Below, piece by piece: positions 52,083-61,654 of a DNA stretch of 64,000 nt. The stretch's first letter is position 1. Each line of letters opens with the position of its first letter. The position numbers and the translations under genes are program-made. This DNA is from CATOSD01 sp965203135 (GTDB lineage: Bacteria > Chloroflexota > Dehalococcoidia > Lucifugimonadales > CATOSD01): assembly GCA_965203135.1 (NCBI GenBank), contig CBDBBO010000001.1, positions 868,001 through 932,000 of the forward strand. The letters run 5' to 3'. The notes below the pieces were generated by a model. It made no database searches. It worked only from the letters and a program-made list of their open reading frames with translations, and was not told where the DNA came from.

Positions 52083-52886
52083 ATGGAAACGATCGAGCTT
52101 GGGGCAACCGGCGAAATGGTCCCCGTGGTGGGACTGGGCACGTGGGCGTACACCGGCGGCGACGCTCCGCTGCGGCGCGGCGTCGAGCTGGGGGCCTTCC
52201 TCATCGACACGGCGGAGATGTACCACACCGAGGACGCCGTGGGCCGGGCCGTGGAGGGCATTCGCGACCAGGTTTTCATCGCCACCAAGGTGCTGGGTAG
52301 CACGCTCCGCTACGACCAGGTGCTGGCGGCGGCGGACCGCAGCCTGAGGCGCCTGAACGTCGACTGCATGGACCTGTACCAGGTGCACTGGCCGAACTCC
52401 GAGGTGCCCATCGCCGAGACTATGGGCGCCATGGAGCGGCTCGTCGACGAGGGCAAGGTGCGCTACGTGGGCGTCAGCAACTTTTCAGTTGCCGAAATGC
52501 GGGAGGCGCAGGCGGCTATCAAGCATCCCATCGTGTCCAACCAGGTGCTCTACAGCCTTACTGAGCGCGAGATCGAGGGCGAGCTGTTGCCGTATTGCCA
52601 GCATAACGGCGTGACCGTGATGGCCTACACGCCGCTCGGCGAGGGTGCGCTGGCGCGTCCGCCGCGCCCGGACGACGACGCATCGCTGCACCTGCTGCGC
52701 GACGTGGCCGAGGAGGCGGGTAAGACCATGGCGCAGGTGGCGCTGAACTGGTGCATTGCCCACGACAGCGTGATGGTGATACCCAAGTCGGACAGCGTTG
52801 CCCGCACCGAGGAGAACTGCGGCGCGTCCGGGTGGCGGCTGTCGCCGGAGCAGATGCGGCGGCTGGACGCGGCGTTCGGGGGGTAG
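52083..52886 (+). CDS. Aldo/keto reductase
   Basis: The 267-residue NADPH-type oxidoreductase has the barrel and tetrad: Asp and Tyr in FLIDTAEMYHTEDAVG, Lys in VFIATKVLG and His in DLYQVHWPN. GKVRYVGVSNFSVAEM and VMVIPKSDSVARTEEN are the cofactor segments. The start at 52083 gives METIELGATG, the typical beginning; a longer frame overlaps the previous gene. It converges with the SLC13 gene with a 6-nt gap. Confidence 0.93.
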   Translation: METIELGATGEMVPVVGLGTWAYTGGDAPLRRGVELGAFLIDTAEMYHTEDAVGRAVEGIRDQVFIATKVLGSTLRYDQVLAAADRSLRRLNVDCMDLYQVHWPNSEVPIAETMGAMERLVDEGKVRYVGVSNFSVAEMREAQAAIKHPIVSNQVLYSLTEREIEGELLPYCQHNGVTVMAYTPLGEGALARPPRPDDDASLHLLRDVAEEAGKTMAQVALNWCIAHDSVMVIPKSDSVARTEENCGASGWRLSPEQMRRLDAAFGG

Positions 52887-52892
52887 CGCGCT

Positions 52893-54323
52893 CTACTCCA
52901 CCAGCGGCTGGCCGACGAGGTTCCAGTAGGGCACGGCCACCAGGAACACGATGCCGATGGACACGACGGTCATTGCGAGGGCGAGCCGGAAGACCGTGGG
53001 GGCCTCTATCTCCGCCCGCTCGTAGATGAACACGCTGGATGCTGAAGCAGCGGGATAGTAGACCAGCGAGTCGCCCACGACGACCACTGCCATGCCCACT
53101 ACCAGTGGGTTCAAGCCCAAGTCTCCGGCCACGGCCATGGCTACCGGAATCACCAGGGCCAGGTATCCCGCAATGTTGGGCACCACCAGCCGCACCACGG
53201 CGAAGGATACACACAGGGCCAGCAGCGCGAGCAGCGGCTGGCCCTTCATCACATCCAGGCCACCCACCAAGTTAGACGAAAACCAGGCGGCCGCCCCGCT
53301 GCTGACCAGCGCGTGGGCCAGCGATAACGAAGTGGCGATGACGAAGAAGTTGCTCCAACCGACGTTGCTCTCGAAGTCCCGCCAGCTCAACATTCCAACG
53401 CCCGGCATCAGTATGACGACAAGGGCGATCAGGGCCGGTACGGCGGGGTGCAGCCCGTGAGCGAAGTCGGTGAACCACAGCAGCGCGGTCGCCATGGTGA
53501 TGACGGCCATCTTGATTTCGGAGGTCTTCAGTCTGCCGGGGTCGATGTCCGCAACGCCCTGTAGATGCTCCAGCCGGAACCCGGCGCGGTAGGCCAGGAA
53601 GATGATGACGCCGCCCAGCACGAGGCAGACATAGAAGGGGACGCTCATCAGTATGAACCACCGCGTCCAGGAGAAGTCGCCCAGCAGCCCTGACGCCACG
53701 ACTGGCGTGACGCCTCCGGCCAGCAGGGCTGTGGATCCCAGCCGGTTGAGCGAACCCATGGCCAGCATCACGGCCCGGTTGAAGGGATGAGACTTGGCGA
53801 TGCTCCAGCGCTCCATCACGCGCTCGTACACGTGCACCATGATGGCGCCCCGCGTGCTGGCCGAGGGAAGGGCGAACGTGAGCGCCGCGAAGGAAAAGAG
53901 CATCTGGACGTACAGCATGGCGGGACTGCCGCCGGCGCCGCGAATCAGGTAGATCGCCATGCGCTCGGCCAGTCCGGACCGCCGCACCGCCAGACCCAGC
54001 GTGAGGATGCCGAGGAGGAAGTAGGCCACCGGCTGGGAGAATCCGTACAGGGAAGCGCCAAAGTCGGGGACGCCTCCCAGCAGCGCCAGCAGCACCACTC
54101 CCACCAGCCCGGAGACTGCGATGGGGAAGATCTCCGTGACCCAGAGGACCACGACCAGCGCCACCACCGCCAGCGCTACCTGACCGGGCCTGCCGAGGCT
54201 CTCCGGCATGGGTAGCAGCAGCAGCGCCAGGAAGACCGCCGCCGCCGCGGCCAGCTTGATGGCCGTTCGCCTGTCGAACAGGAACCGGTCGGTGGACTCT
54301 TCGTGTTGATTGGACAATCGCAA
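52893..54323 (-). CDS. SLC13/DASS family anion transporter
   Basis: The 476-residue protein has about 11-12 hydrophobic segments and the DASS layout: ALPSASTRGAIMVHVYERVM, FNRAVMLAMGSLNRLGSTAL, and in the second half ESNVGWSNFFVIATSLSLAH and FAVVRLVVPNIAGYLALVIP. Family members carry dicarboxylates, sulfate or similar anions with Na+. The N-terminus has a cytosolic stretch (NQHEESTDRFLFDRRT). A divergent start lies near the JAMM peptidase gene. Confidence 0.85.
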   Translation of the reverse strand: MRLSNQHEESTDRFLFDRRTAIKLAAAAAVFLALLLLPMPESLGRPGQVALAVVALVVVLWVTEIFPIAVSGLVGVVLLALLGGVPDFGASLYGFSQPVAYFLLGILTLGLAVRRSGLAERMAIYLIRGAGGSPAMLYVQMLFSFAALTFALPSASTRGAIMVHVYERVMERWSIAKSHPFNRAVMLAMGSLNRLGSTALLAGGVTPVVASGLLGDFSWTRWFILMSVPFYVCLVLGGVIIFLAYRAGFRLEHLQGVADIDPGRLKTSEIKMAVITMATALLWFTDFAHGLHPAVPALIALVVILMPGVGMLSWRDFESNVGWSNFFVIATSLSLAHALVSSGAAAWFSSNLVGGLDVMKGQPLLALLALCVSFAVVRLVVPNIAGYLALVIPVAMAVAGDLGLNPLVVGMAVVVVGDSLVYYPAASASSVFIYERAEIEAPTVFRLALAMTVVSIGIVFLVAVPYWNLVGQPLVE

Positions 54324-54425
54324 GCTTCTATCGCAAAATATTACGGGCGCCCGCTAGAGGGACGCTTGGGAGACTCTTCCCCAGGCGGCGTCTGCGGGAC
54401 GACCGTAAACCCAAGACCGGAAGGA

Positions 54426-54860
54426 ATGTCGTTGCTTCGCATTTCACAGAGCCACGTAGACGAGATGATCGCCCACGCCGTAGCCGACGACCCCAACGAG
54501 TGCTGCGGCATCCTGGCCGGCAGCGACGGAGCCGTTGCGCATCTGTACCGTATTACCAACACCGCGCATAGCCCCTACCGCTACCTCATGCAGCCGCAGG
54601 AGCAACTAAACGCCATGCTGGACTCCGACCGCAAGGGCTGGGACGTGCTCGCCTTCTACCACTCCCACACCCACAGCGCCGCGTATCCGTCCGCGACCGA
54701 CGTGCGCATGGCACAGGAGAGCGGCTGGCTTGGCGAGTACGTAATCTACGTGCTGGTGTCGCTGGAGGACAAGTCCAACCCCGCCGTGCGCATGTTCAAC
54801 ATCGCCGAGGACGGCGAGATAACCGAGGCGCCGTTCGAGGTTACTCAAGAGGGACTCTAA
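54426..54860 (+). CDS. JAMM/MPN+ (Mov34, M67) family metalloprotease
   Basis: The 144-residue JAMM protein has Glu25 (PNECCGILAGSDG) and the zinc motif His79-x-His81-x7-Ser89-x2-Asp92 (FYHSHTHSAAYPSATD). Bacterial members often cleave C-terminal extensions of sulfur carrier proteins (as Mec+). No sulfur carrier or CysM-like gene is next to it. The ATG follows AAGGA directly. The end overlaps the stop of the opposing FAD protein by 4 nt. Confidence 0.9.
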   Translation: MSLLRISQSHVDEMIAHAVADDPNECCGILAGSDGAVAHLYRITNTAHSPYRYLMQPQEQLNAMLDSDRKGWDVLAFYHSHTHSAAYPSATDVRMAQESGWLGEYVIYVLVSLEDKSNPAVRMFNIAEDGEITEAPFEVTQEGL

Positions 54861-56029
54861 GCCAGGACCTGCATGCTGTAGCGCGACTCCAGCAGGTCGC
54901 CCCGCTCGAACCGCTCCAGGTTGAGCATGGAAATGTCCACGCTGGACGCCTGCCCCTCGGTGATCAGTTCCGACATCACCACGCCGATCATCGGCGACAG
55001 CTTGAAGCCGTGGCCGCTGAATCCGACGGACAGGTACAGCCCCTCGATGCCGTCCACCTTGTCCAGCACCGGGTGCCAGTCGGGCGTGATGGTGAACAGC
55101 CCCGACCAGCCGCCGCGGAACAGCGCCTGGGACATTCCGGGCATCCTCTTGACGATGGCCTGGAACGTCCTCTCCACCTCCGGCATGTCGACGCCCTGGT
55201 TATAGTCGTCGGGTCCCACGCTCTCCCCCTCACCCACTCCCACCAGCGTCAGGTTGCCCGCGTCCGGCCTTGCCGAGAAGTCGTTCACCACGTCGCCCAT
55301 GATGGGGTGCTCAGGAACGACGTCCTGGGGGCGACGCAGCATGACCACCTGGTGGCGCACCGTGTCCAGGGGTACGCTGACGCCGACGTCGGCGAGGAAG
55401 GGCCGCGACCAGGGGCCGGTGGCCACCACCGCGATGGGCGTCTCGATCCTGCCGTTCTGGGTGAGCACGGCGGTAACGCGCCCGCCGGTCACCTCGATGC
55501 CCGTCGCGGGGGACTCGGTCAGCACGCGGGCGCCCATCTCGCGGGCGCGGCGGGCGTAGCCGGTGGTGACGGAGTACGGGTCCGCGTAGCCGGACTGCGG
55601 CTCGTAGGCGAACACCTCGTCGCCCTGCGGCTCCATCATGGGCGCAATCTCCCGCACGTCCTCCACGCCGACCACGTTGGTGTCGATGCCGATTGCGCGC
55701 TGCATGGCGACGTTCTCTTCCAGCGCACGCCTGTCCGCGCTGTCGACGATGATGAAGTACCCGGTGCGGACGTAGCCGGACGGGCTGCCCACGATGTCCT
55801 CGAAGTCACGAAAGGTGCGCAGGCTGTCCCACGCCATGCGCGCGGTGACCTCGTTGGAGTAGTGCATCCGCAGGATCGCCTGCGAGCGGTTGGTGGAGCC
55901 GGACGCGAGGACGTCCCTTTCCAGTAGCAGCGTATCGGTAACGCCGCGCTCGGCGAGGTTGTAGAGGATGCTGCAACCCATCACGCCGCCTCCGACTATC
56001 ACCGCTTCCGCCGTCGTCGGTAGTGTCAT
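54857..56029 (-). CDS. FAD-dependent oxidoreductase (DAO family, sarcosine oxidase beta-like)
   Basis: The 390-residue protein begins with the FAD dinucleotide motif EAVIVGGGVMGCSILYNLAE and has GSTNRSQAILRMHYSNEVTA after it. A C-terminal segment (GIEGLYLSVGFSGHGFKLSP) is characteristic of the sarcosine oxidase beta/glycine oxidase group. It should oxidise an amine or N-methyl amino acid. The ATG at 56029 is preferred because AAGGTGA precedes it and the long upstream frame is not family-like. It is divergent to the SSF transporter. Confidence 0.9.
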   Translation of the reverse strand: MTLPTTAEAVIVGGGVMGCSILYNLAERGVTDTLLLERDVLASGSTNRSQAILRMHYSNEVTARMAWDSLRTFRDFEDIVGSPSGYVRTGYFIIVDSADRRALEENVAMQRAIGIDTNVVGVEDVREIAPMMEPQGDEVFAYEPQSGYADPYSVTTGYARRAREMGARVLTESPATGIEVTGGRVTAVLTQNGRIETPIAVVATGPWSRPFLADVGVSVPLDTVRHQVVMLRRPQDVVPEHPIMGDVVNDFSARPDAGNLTLVGVGEGESVGPDDYNQGVDMPEVERTFQAIVKRMPGMSQALFRGGWSGLFTITPDWHPVLDKVDGIEGLYLSVGFSGHGFKLSPMIGVVMSELITEGQASSVDISMLNLERFERGDLLESRYSMQVLA

Positions 56030-56153
56030 GCCGTTCACCTTCTGGCGCCGGCGCGGGGTTGTGCTCCGCGCCGGGACTGGAGTTGGGCGGCCCGCGATTG
56101 CGGGTCCGTACCACCGCCTAACTCTCGCAGAAGTCGGGCTGCGGGCAAGCCAT

Positions 56154-56182
56154 TTGCCCGACGTGGAAGCGCTGTATAGAAT
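56154..56182 (+). promoter_or_regulatory. Promoter of the SSF transporter gene
   Basis: TTGCCC (56154-56159), a 17-nt spacer and TAGAAT (56177-56182), in the divergent region between the FAD protein and the SSF gene. Confidence 0.5.
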
Positions 56183-56278
56183 ACATAGGCCCATCACGAA
56201 ACCCAGACCGGGCTTGCCACGGCCTCCGGCCCGCGGCAAATCCCACAGCGCAAAGCCTCGCCGACAAGAGACCTGCCC

Positions 56279-57931
56279 TTGATCACGTTCCACCCCGCGC
56301 TCATAGCCGTATTCGCCCTGTACTTCGCCGCCCTGATCATCATCGCGGTTGTGGGCGCGAGACGGATGCACCGGATGTCCGACTACGTGCTGGGCGGGCG
56401 GCGCATGGGCAGCGTCACCTCCGCGCTCAGCGCCAGTTCGTCGACCACCAGCGGCTGGACGATGCTGGTGCTCCCCGCGCTCGCCTTCGCGGAGGGCGTG
56501 GTGCACGTCTGGACCATCGTCTCCTTGGTAGTCGGCTTTTGGCTGACCTGGACCTTTATGGGCAAGCGGCTGAGACGCTACACCATCGAGTTGAACGCGC
56601 TGACCATCCCGGAGTTCCTGGAGAGGCGCTTCGACGACCGCACGGGCGTGCTGCGCGGCCTGGCCGCCGCGCTCACCATCATCTTCATCATGTTCTACGT
56701 CAACTCCGGGCTCATCGCCGGCGCCAAGTTGCTACAGACGGTGTTCGACACCAGCCACTTCACGGGCGTCGCCATAACCCTGGTAGCCGTGGCGTCCTAC
56801 ACGTTCATCAGCGGCTTCCTCGCCGTATCGCGCACCGACGTGTTCCAGTCGCTCATCATGCTCGCCGGCTTCATTATCCTGCCGCTGTGGCTCATAGCCG
56901 TGACCGACTCGCCCTTCCAGGGACTGGGCGAGACCACGGCCATCGTCGGCGACGTGACCGAGACCGGCGCAGGTATCGTGTCGCTCTGGCACACGATGGT
57001 AACGGACCCCTCGGCCGAGTTCGGCAATCTCGACCGGATCACCGGCTTCTTCAGCCCCTTCACCCAGGCCGACGGCGCCTTGGTGTCGATTCCCTTCCTC
57101 CTTGTGACTCTCGGCTGGGGGTTGGGGGCCTTCGGCTCCCAGCGAGTGCTCCAGCGCTTCATGGCCGTGGAGAGCGAAGAGAAGATAACCACCAGCCGGA
57201 ACGTAGGCACCATATGGATAGTGGCGATCTTCTCGTTCGGTTTCCTGTTCGGGCTGGTGGCCCGGCCCGCGCTCGCCGAATTGGGTATGCTGGACGCCGT
57301 ATCCGACCCCGAGCTGGTCTATTTCGTCGTGGCCGAGGAGTTCTTCGTCCCGCTGGTGACCGGGCTGCTGCTGACCGCCGTGGTCGCGGCGGTGATGAGT
57401 ACCGCGGACTCACAACTCCTCCTGGGCTCCGCCATCGCCACTGACGACCTGCCGTTGGTGAAGCGGCTCGCGCTGCGCCTCAGGCGGGCCTATCTGCTCG
57501 GCGCCGACGGGCAGGTGTGGCTTGGGCGGCTGATGCTGCTGCTGATAGGCGTCGTGGCCGCCGCGAGCGCGATAGTCGCGCCGGACTCGGTAGCCAGCCT
57601 GGTGGGGTTCGCCTGGGGCGGCATGGGGGCGGCGTTCGGCCCGGCGCTCATACTGGCGCTGTACTGGCGGCGGTTCAACTCCTGGGGCGCGCTGTCATCG
57701 ATGGTGGCCGGCACGCTGGTCGCGCTGGTGTGGCAGATATGGGACGGCGGACCGCTGGACCTGTTTGACATGGCCATAGCGTCGACGCCGGGCTTCATCG
57801 TGGCGACCGCCGTCGCGGTCGTGGTCACGCTGCTCACATCCGAGCCGGGCGAGAGCGTGGCCGGCACCTTCGACCGCGTGACCGCCCCCGTGTACGAGCC
57901 CTCGCCGGAAGCTGCCGAGGCAGCAGCCTGA
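56279..57931 (+). CDS. Sodium:solute symporter (SSF, PutP-like)
   Basis: The 550-residue protein has the SSF layout: first helix ALIAVFALYFAALIIIAVVG, then MSDYVLGGRRMGSVTSALSA, SSTTSGWTMLVLPALAFAEG and LNALTIPEFLERRF, with about 13 hydrophobic spans. PutP-type members import proline and related amines with Na+. The neighbouring DAO oxidoreductase would fit uptake and oxidation of an amino compound (inference). The start is a TTG with weak ribosome site. Confidence 0.9.
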   Translation: MITFHPALIAVFALYFAALIIIAVVGARRMHRMSDYVLGGRRMGSVTSALSASSSTTSGWTMLVLPALAFAEGVVHVWTIVSLVVGFWLTWTFMGKRLRRYTIELNALTIPEFLERRFDDRTGVLRGLAAALTIIFIMFYVNSGLIAGAKLLQTVFDTSHFTGVAITLVAVASYTFISGFLAVSRTDVFQSLIMLAGFIILPLWLIAVTDSPFQGLGETTAIVGDVTETGAGIVSLWHTMVTDPSAEFGNLDRITGFFSPFTQADGALVSIPFLLVTLGWGLGAFGSQRVLQRFMAVESEEKITTSRNVGTIWIVAIFSFGFLFGLVARPALAELGMLDAVSDPELVYFVVAEEFFVPLVTGLLLTAVVAAVMSTADSQLLLGSAIATDDLPLVKRLALRLRRAYLLGADGQVWLGRLMLLLIGVVAAASAIVAPDSVASLVGFAWGGMGAAFGPALILALYWRRFNSWGALSSMVAGTLVALVWQIWDGGPLDLFDMAIASTPGFIVATAVAVVVTLLTSEPGESVAGTFDRVTAPVYEPSPEAAEAAA

Positions 57932-57962
57932 TTCACCGCCGACCATCCAGCACTTCGCATGA

Positions 57963-59009
57963 ATGCAACCGCAGATCGAATTGAGTAGCACACTGCCCGC
58001 CAGACAGGCCGCCTGGCTGCTCCTCCTCGCCGTGGCGCTTCTCGCCGGATGTGGCGACCGGGCGCGTGATGTCGGAGAGCAGACCGACTCGCTGGTGATA
58101 TACGCCGCGCGCAACGAGAACCTTGTGGGCGAGCTGATAGAGCAGTTCAGCGAGACCACCGGCATCCAGACGCTCGTCAAGTACGGCAGCACCTCGGAGA
58201 TAGCCTCCACGCTCAACGAGGAGGGCGCGAACAGCCCCGCCGACGTGTTCTACACACGCGACCCCGGCGGACTGCTGGCGGTCTCCGAACTGCTCTCCCC
58301 GCTTCCCGGCGACATTCTCGACAGGGTGCCGGAGTGGGCGCGCGCCGACGGCGGCAACTGGGTCGGCGTGTCCGCCCGCGCCCGCGTCGTCGTGTACAAC
58401 ACCGACAGGCTGGCGGAGAGCGACCTGCCCCAGTCCATCGAGGACTTCACGAAGCCGGAGTGGAAGGGCCGCGTCGGCTGGTCGCCGACGAGCGGCCCCA
58501 CGCAGACCATGGTGACCGCCATGCGAATTCTCTGGGGCGAGGAGCGGACGCGGCGCTGGCTGGAGGGCATCAGGAGCAACGAGGCGACGGCCTACCCCAA
58601 CCACACGGCCACCGTCGCGGGCGTGGGAGCCGGCGAGGTGGACGTGGGCCTGGTGAACCACTACTACCTGCTGAGGTTCCTGGAGGAGCAGGGTGAGTCG
58701 TTCCCGGCGCGCAACTACCACCTGCCCCACGACGGCCCGGGCAACCTGCTGATAGTGGTAGGCGTCGGCATCCTGGAAACGGCCCAGAATCGCGCCAACG
58801 CGGAGCGCTTCCTGCGCTTCCTGCTATCCGAGGAGGCCCAGCGCTACCTGACCGACCACGCATACGACTACCCGCTGGCGGACGGCGCCGCGCCCAACGC
58901 CGTGCTGACGCCGCTCGACCAGATTCGCCGCCCGGACGTTGAGCAGACCCAGCTCGGCGACGTCCGCCCCACCGAGCGCCTCATGCGCGAGGTGGGGGTG
59001 ATTCCGTAG
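57963..59009 (+). CDS. Extracellular solute-binding lipoprotein (iron/polyamine ABC type)
   Basis: The 348-residue periplasmic-type protein has a signal peptide and lipobox (LLLLAVALLAGCGDRARD). The FbpA/AfuA-like start is DSLVIYAARNENLVGELIEQ. ADVFYTRDPGGLLAVSE and PQSIEDFTKPEWKGRVGW follow in family order. No permease or ATPase gene is adjacent, so it either serves a distant ABC transporter or works alone as a sensor/scavenger. The gene is followed by priA. Confidence 0.88.
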   Translation: MQPQIELSSTLPARQAAWLLLLAVALLAGCGDRARDVGEQTDSLVIYAARNENLVGELIEQFSETTGIQTLVKYGSTSEIASTLNEEGANSPADVFYTRDPGGLLAVSELLSPLPGDILDRVPEWARADGGNWVGVSARARVVVYNTDRLAESDLPQSIEDFTKPEWKGRVGWSPTSGPTQTMVTAMRILWGEERTRRWLEGIRSNEATAYPNHTATVAGVGAGEVDVGLVNHYYLLRFLEEQGESFPARNYHLPHDGPGNLLIVVGVGILETAQNRANAERFLRFLLSEEAQRYLTDHAYDYPLADGAAPNAVLTPLDQIRRPDVEQTQLGDVRPTERLMREVGVIP

Positions 59010-59037
59010 CCCTCCCCACCTAGCCGGGCTAATGTTC

Positions 59038-59043
59038 TATAAT
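59038..59043 (+). promoter_or_regulatory. -10 box immediately before priA
   Basis: A perfect TATAAT 10 nt before the priA ATG; transcription would start almost at the start codon, implying a leaderless or nearly leaderless mRNA. No clear -35 element. Confidence 0.45.
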
Positions 59044-59053
59044 CTCAATAACC

Positions 59054-61492
59054 ATGAGATTCGCAGAAGTCGCAGTCGACGCCCCCGCCGGCTTCGCTCG
59101 CACGTTCAGCTACTCCATACCAGAAGGACTCAGCGTGCGGCCGGGCCAACTGGTCCGCGTGCCGTTCGGGGCACAGCGGCTGCAGGGCATGGTCTTCTCG
59201 CTCGCGGACACTCCACAGGTGCCGCAGACCCGCGACATCCTGGCCGCCGCGAGCGATGAACCTCTGCTGACGGGCGACCAGCTCCGCCTCGCGACCTGGA
59301 TCAGCGGCTACTACATGTGCCCGCTCCTGGACGCCGCCGCGCTGATGATGCCCCCCGGTCGTCGCGTGCGCTCAAGGGCCGTCCTGTCCCCAGGTGAGCA
59401 CGCAGACGACGACGGTCTGTCCCTGACTCCCCTTCAGCAGCGCGTGCTGGACTACGTGCGCGGGCGCGGCCAGGTCGACGAGACACGGCTCGCCGCAGCG
59501 CTGGGCGAGTCGGCCCGCGCGTCCGCCGCGAGTCTGGCTCGCCGTGGCGTGCTGGAACGTCGCACTGAGGAACGCCGACCCACGACCCGGCCCCTGCGGC
59601 GCAAGCGGCTGCGACTGACCGGCGACGGCGCGCAGGGCCTGCGCCAGTGGCTCGACGAGGAGGAGCGCCACGAAAAGCAGGCCGCCCTCGCGAGACGACT
59701 GATGGCCGGCGGCGCGCCTCTGCTGCTCAGAGAGGCGAACGAGCGGTACGGCAGCTACGCCGTCAACAAGCTAGTCGATACCGGCTGGGTGGAGAAGGAA
59801 GATGCGGCGTTCGAGCGCGACCCCCTGGCCGGCAGGAACTTCCAGACCGTCGCGCCGCCCGTGCTCACGCCGGAACAGGCGGAGGTCGCCGGGGAGATTC
59901 GCGCCGTCCTCGCCGACGAGTCCGCGTCTCCCAGAACCTTCCTGCTCCAGGGCGTGACCGGCAGCGGCAAGACCGAGGTGTACCTCGACGCCGTGGAGGA
60001 GTGCCGCCGCCGCGGCAAGCGGGCGATCGCGCTGGTGCCCGAAATCGCGCTCACCCACCAGACCATCGAGCGATTCTCGGCCAGGTTCCCGGGACGCGTC
60101 GCGGTGCTCCACAGCGGCCTCACGCCCGGCGAGCGATTCGACCAGTGGTGGGGCATCAGGCGCGGCGACTACGACGTGGTGATTGGAACGCGCAGCGCGC
60201 TGTTCGCGCCCCAGCCGGACCTGGGGTTAATCGTGATCGACGAGGAGCACGACTGGAACTACAAGGAGGGCAACGTCAGCCCCCGCTACCACGCACGCGA
60301 CGTGGCGATGAAGCTGTGCGGGCTGAGCGGCGCCGCCCTGGTGATGGGCAGCGCGACCCCGGACGTGGGCACGTACTACATGGGCCGGCGCGGTCCCATC
60401 GGCTTGCGGCATCTTCCCCACAGGGTCCGCTCCGGGTCCGGGCCGGCGCGCCCCGAGCAGGCTCCGCTCGCCCGCGTCGCGCTGGTGGACATGAAAGAGG
60501 AGCTTAGGGCCGGCAACCGGGGCATGTTCAGCCGCGGGCTTTCGCGGGCCATCGAGCGCAACCTGGCGTCGGGCGAGCAGACCATCCTGTTTCTCAACCG
60601 GCGCGGCGCGGCGGCGTTCAGGCAGTGCCGCAGGTGCGGATTCAGCCTGCGCTGCCGGCGCTGCGACGTGTCGCTCGCCTACCACACCAACCTCGACAGG
60701 CTGCTGTGCCACCACTGCGGCTACAGGCGCAGGGCGCCCCAGAAGTGCCCGAGCTGCCTCAGCTTCCAGCTTGCCTACTACGGCTTCGGCGTCCAGAGCG
60801 TGGAAGAGGAGGTCGGCCGCCTGTTTCCCGGGACTCGCGTCGCGCGCTGGGACAGCGACGCGGTGAGCGGCGCACGCGCCCACGCACGGGTCGCCGAGAG
60901 TTTCGGGTCGGGCGAAGCCGACGTGCTGGTGGGCACGCAGATGGTCACCAAGGGGCTCCACTTCCCGTCCGTGACGCTGGTTGGCGTGGTGTCCGCGGAC
61001 GTCGGCCTGAACGTGCCGGACTTCCGCGCGGGCGAGCGCGCCTTCCAGTTGTTGTGCCAGGTGGCCGGACGCGCGGGACGGGGCGAGAATCCGGGCACGG
61101 TGATTGTGCAGACCTACCAGCCGGACAACTACGCGGTGTCCGCCGCCGCCGCGCAGGACTACCAGCGCTTCTACCGCCAGGAGATGGCGCACCGCTACGC
61201 GCAGGCCAACCCGCCCTACACCAAGCTCATCAGGCTGGTCTACTCCCACCTCAACGCGCAGACCGCCGAGGGCGCGGCCCGCAGGTTCGCGCGCGCGCTC
61301 AGGGAGCAGCGCGAGGCGTGGGGTCTATCGGACGTGGAGCTGCTGGGGCCGACGCCCGCCTACCCCGCGAGGGTGCGGGCGCGCTACCGCTGGCAAATGC
61401 TCCTGCGCGGGCCGGAGCCGCGCCGTCTGCTGGACACGGTAGCCGTCCCCAACGGCTGGACGGTGGACGTGGATCCGGCAACGCTGGCGTAA
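59054..61492 (+). CDS. priA: Primosomal protein N' (replication restart helicase PriA)
   Basis: PriA reloads the replicative helicase at stalled forks. The 812-residue protein has an N-terminal DNA-binding domain (VDAPAGFARTFSYSIPEG), then the helicase with Walker A GVTGSGKTE (about 300-308), VLHSGLTPGERFDQWW and Walker B DEEHDWNYKE (from 396). The zinc-binding module (from about 520) has CRRCGFSLRCRRCDVS, CHHCGYRRRAPQKCPSC. LVGTQMVTKGLHFPSVTLVG is a later helicase motif. The length is normal. Confidence 0.97.
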   Translation: MRFAEVAVDAPAGFARTFSYSIPEGLSVRPGQLVRVPFGAQRLQGMVFSLADTPQVPQTRDILAAASDEPLLTGDQLRLATWISGYYMCPLLDAAALMMPPGRRVRSRAVLSPGEHADDDGLSLTPLQQRVLDYVRGRGQVDETRLAAALGESARASAASLARRGVLERRTEERRPTTRPLRRKRLRLTGDGAQGLRQWLDEEERHEKQAALARRLMAGGAPLLLREANERYGSYAVNKLVDTGWVEKEDAAFERDPLAGRNFQTVAPPVLTPEQAEVAGEIRAVLADESASPRTFLLQGVTGSGKTEVYLDAVEECRRRGKRAIALVPEIALTHQTIERFSARFPGRVAVLHSGLTPGERFDQWWGIRRGDYDVVIGTRSALFAPQPDLGLIVIDEEHDWNYKEGNVSPRYHARDVAMKLCGLSGAALVMGSATPDVGTYYMGRRGPIGLRHLPHRVRSGSGPARPEQAPLARVALVDMKEELRAGNRGMFSRGLSRAIERNLASGEQTILFLNRRGAAAFRQCRRCGFSLRCRRCDVSLAYHTNLDRLLCHHCGYRRRAPQKCPSCLSFQLAYYGFGVQSVEEEVGRLFPGTRVARWDSDAVSGARAHARVAESFGSGEADVLVGTQMVTKGLHFPSVTLVGVVSADVGLNVPDFRAGERAFQLLCQVAGRAGRGENPGTVIVQTYQPDNYAVSAAAAQDYQRFYRQEMAHRYAQANPPYTKLIRLVYSHLNAQTAEGAARRFARALREQREAWGLSDVELLGPTPAYPARVRARYRWQMLLRGPEPRRLLDTVAVPNGWTVDVDPATLA

Positions 61493-61654
61493 CAGTCCCT
61501 TTCCATGTCGAGGAGGTCGAGGTAGAAGGTAAACCAACCACAGAGGGGAGTAGGTAAGCCCTTAGCAGTGTCTCAGTTCGGTCGTTCTGTAACCGTCACA
61601 TAGGTGGTGGGGAGGTTGGCTGTGCGCGGAGCGCCGCTATCCCGGCACACTGAC

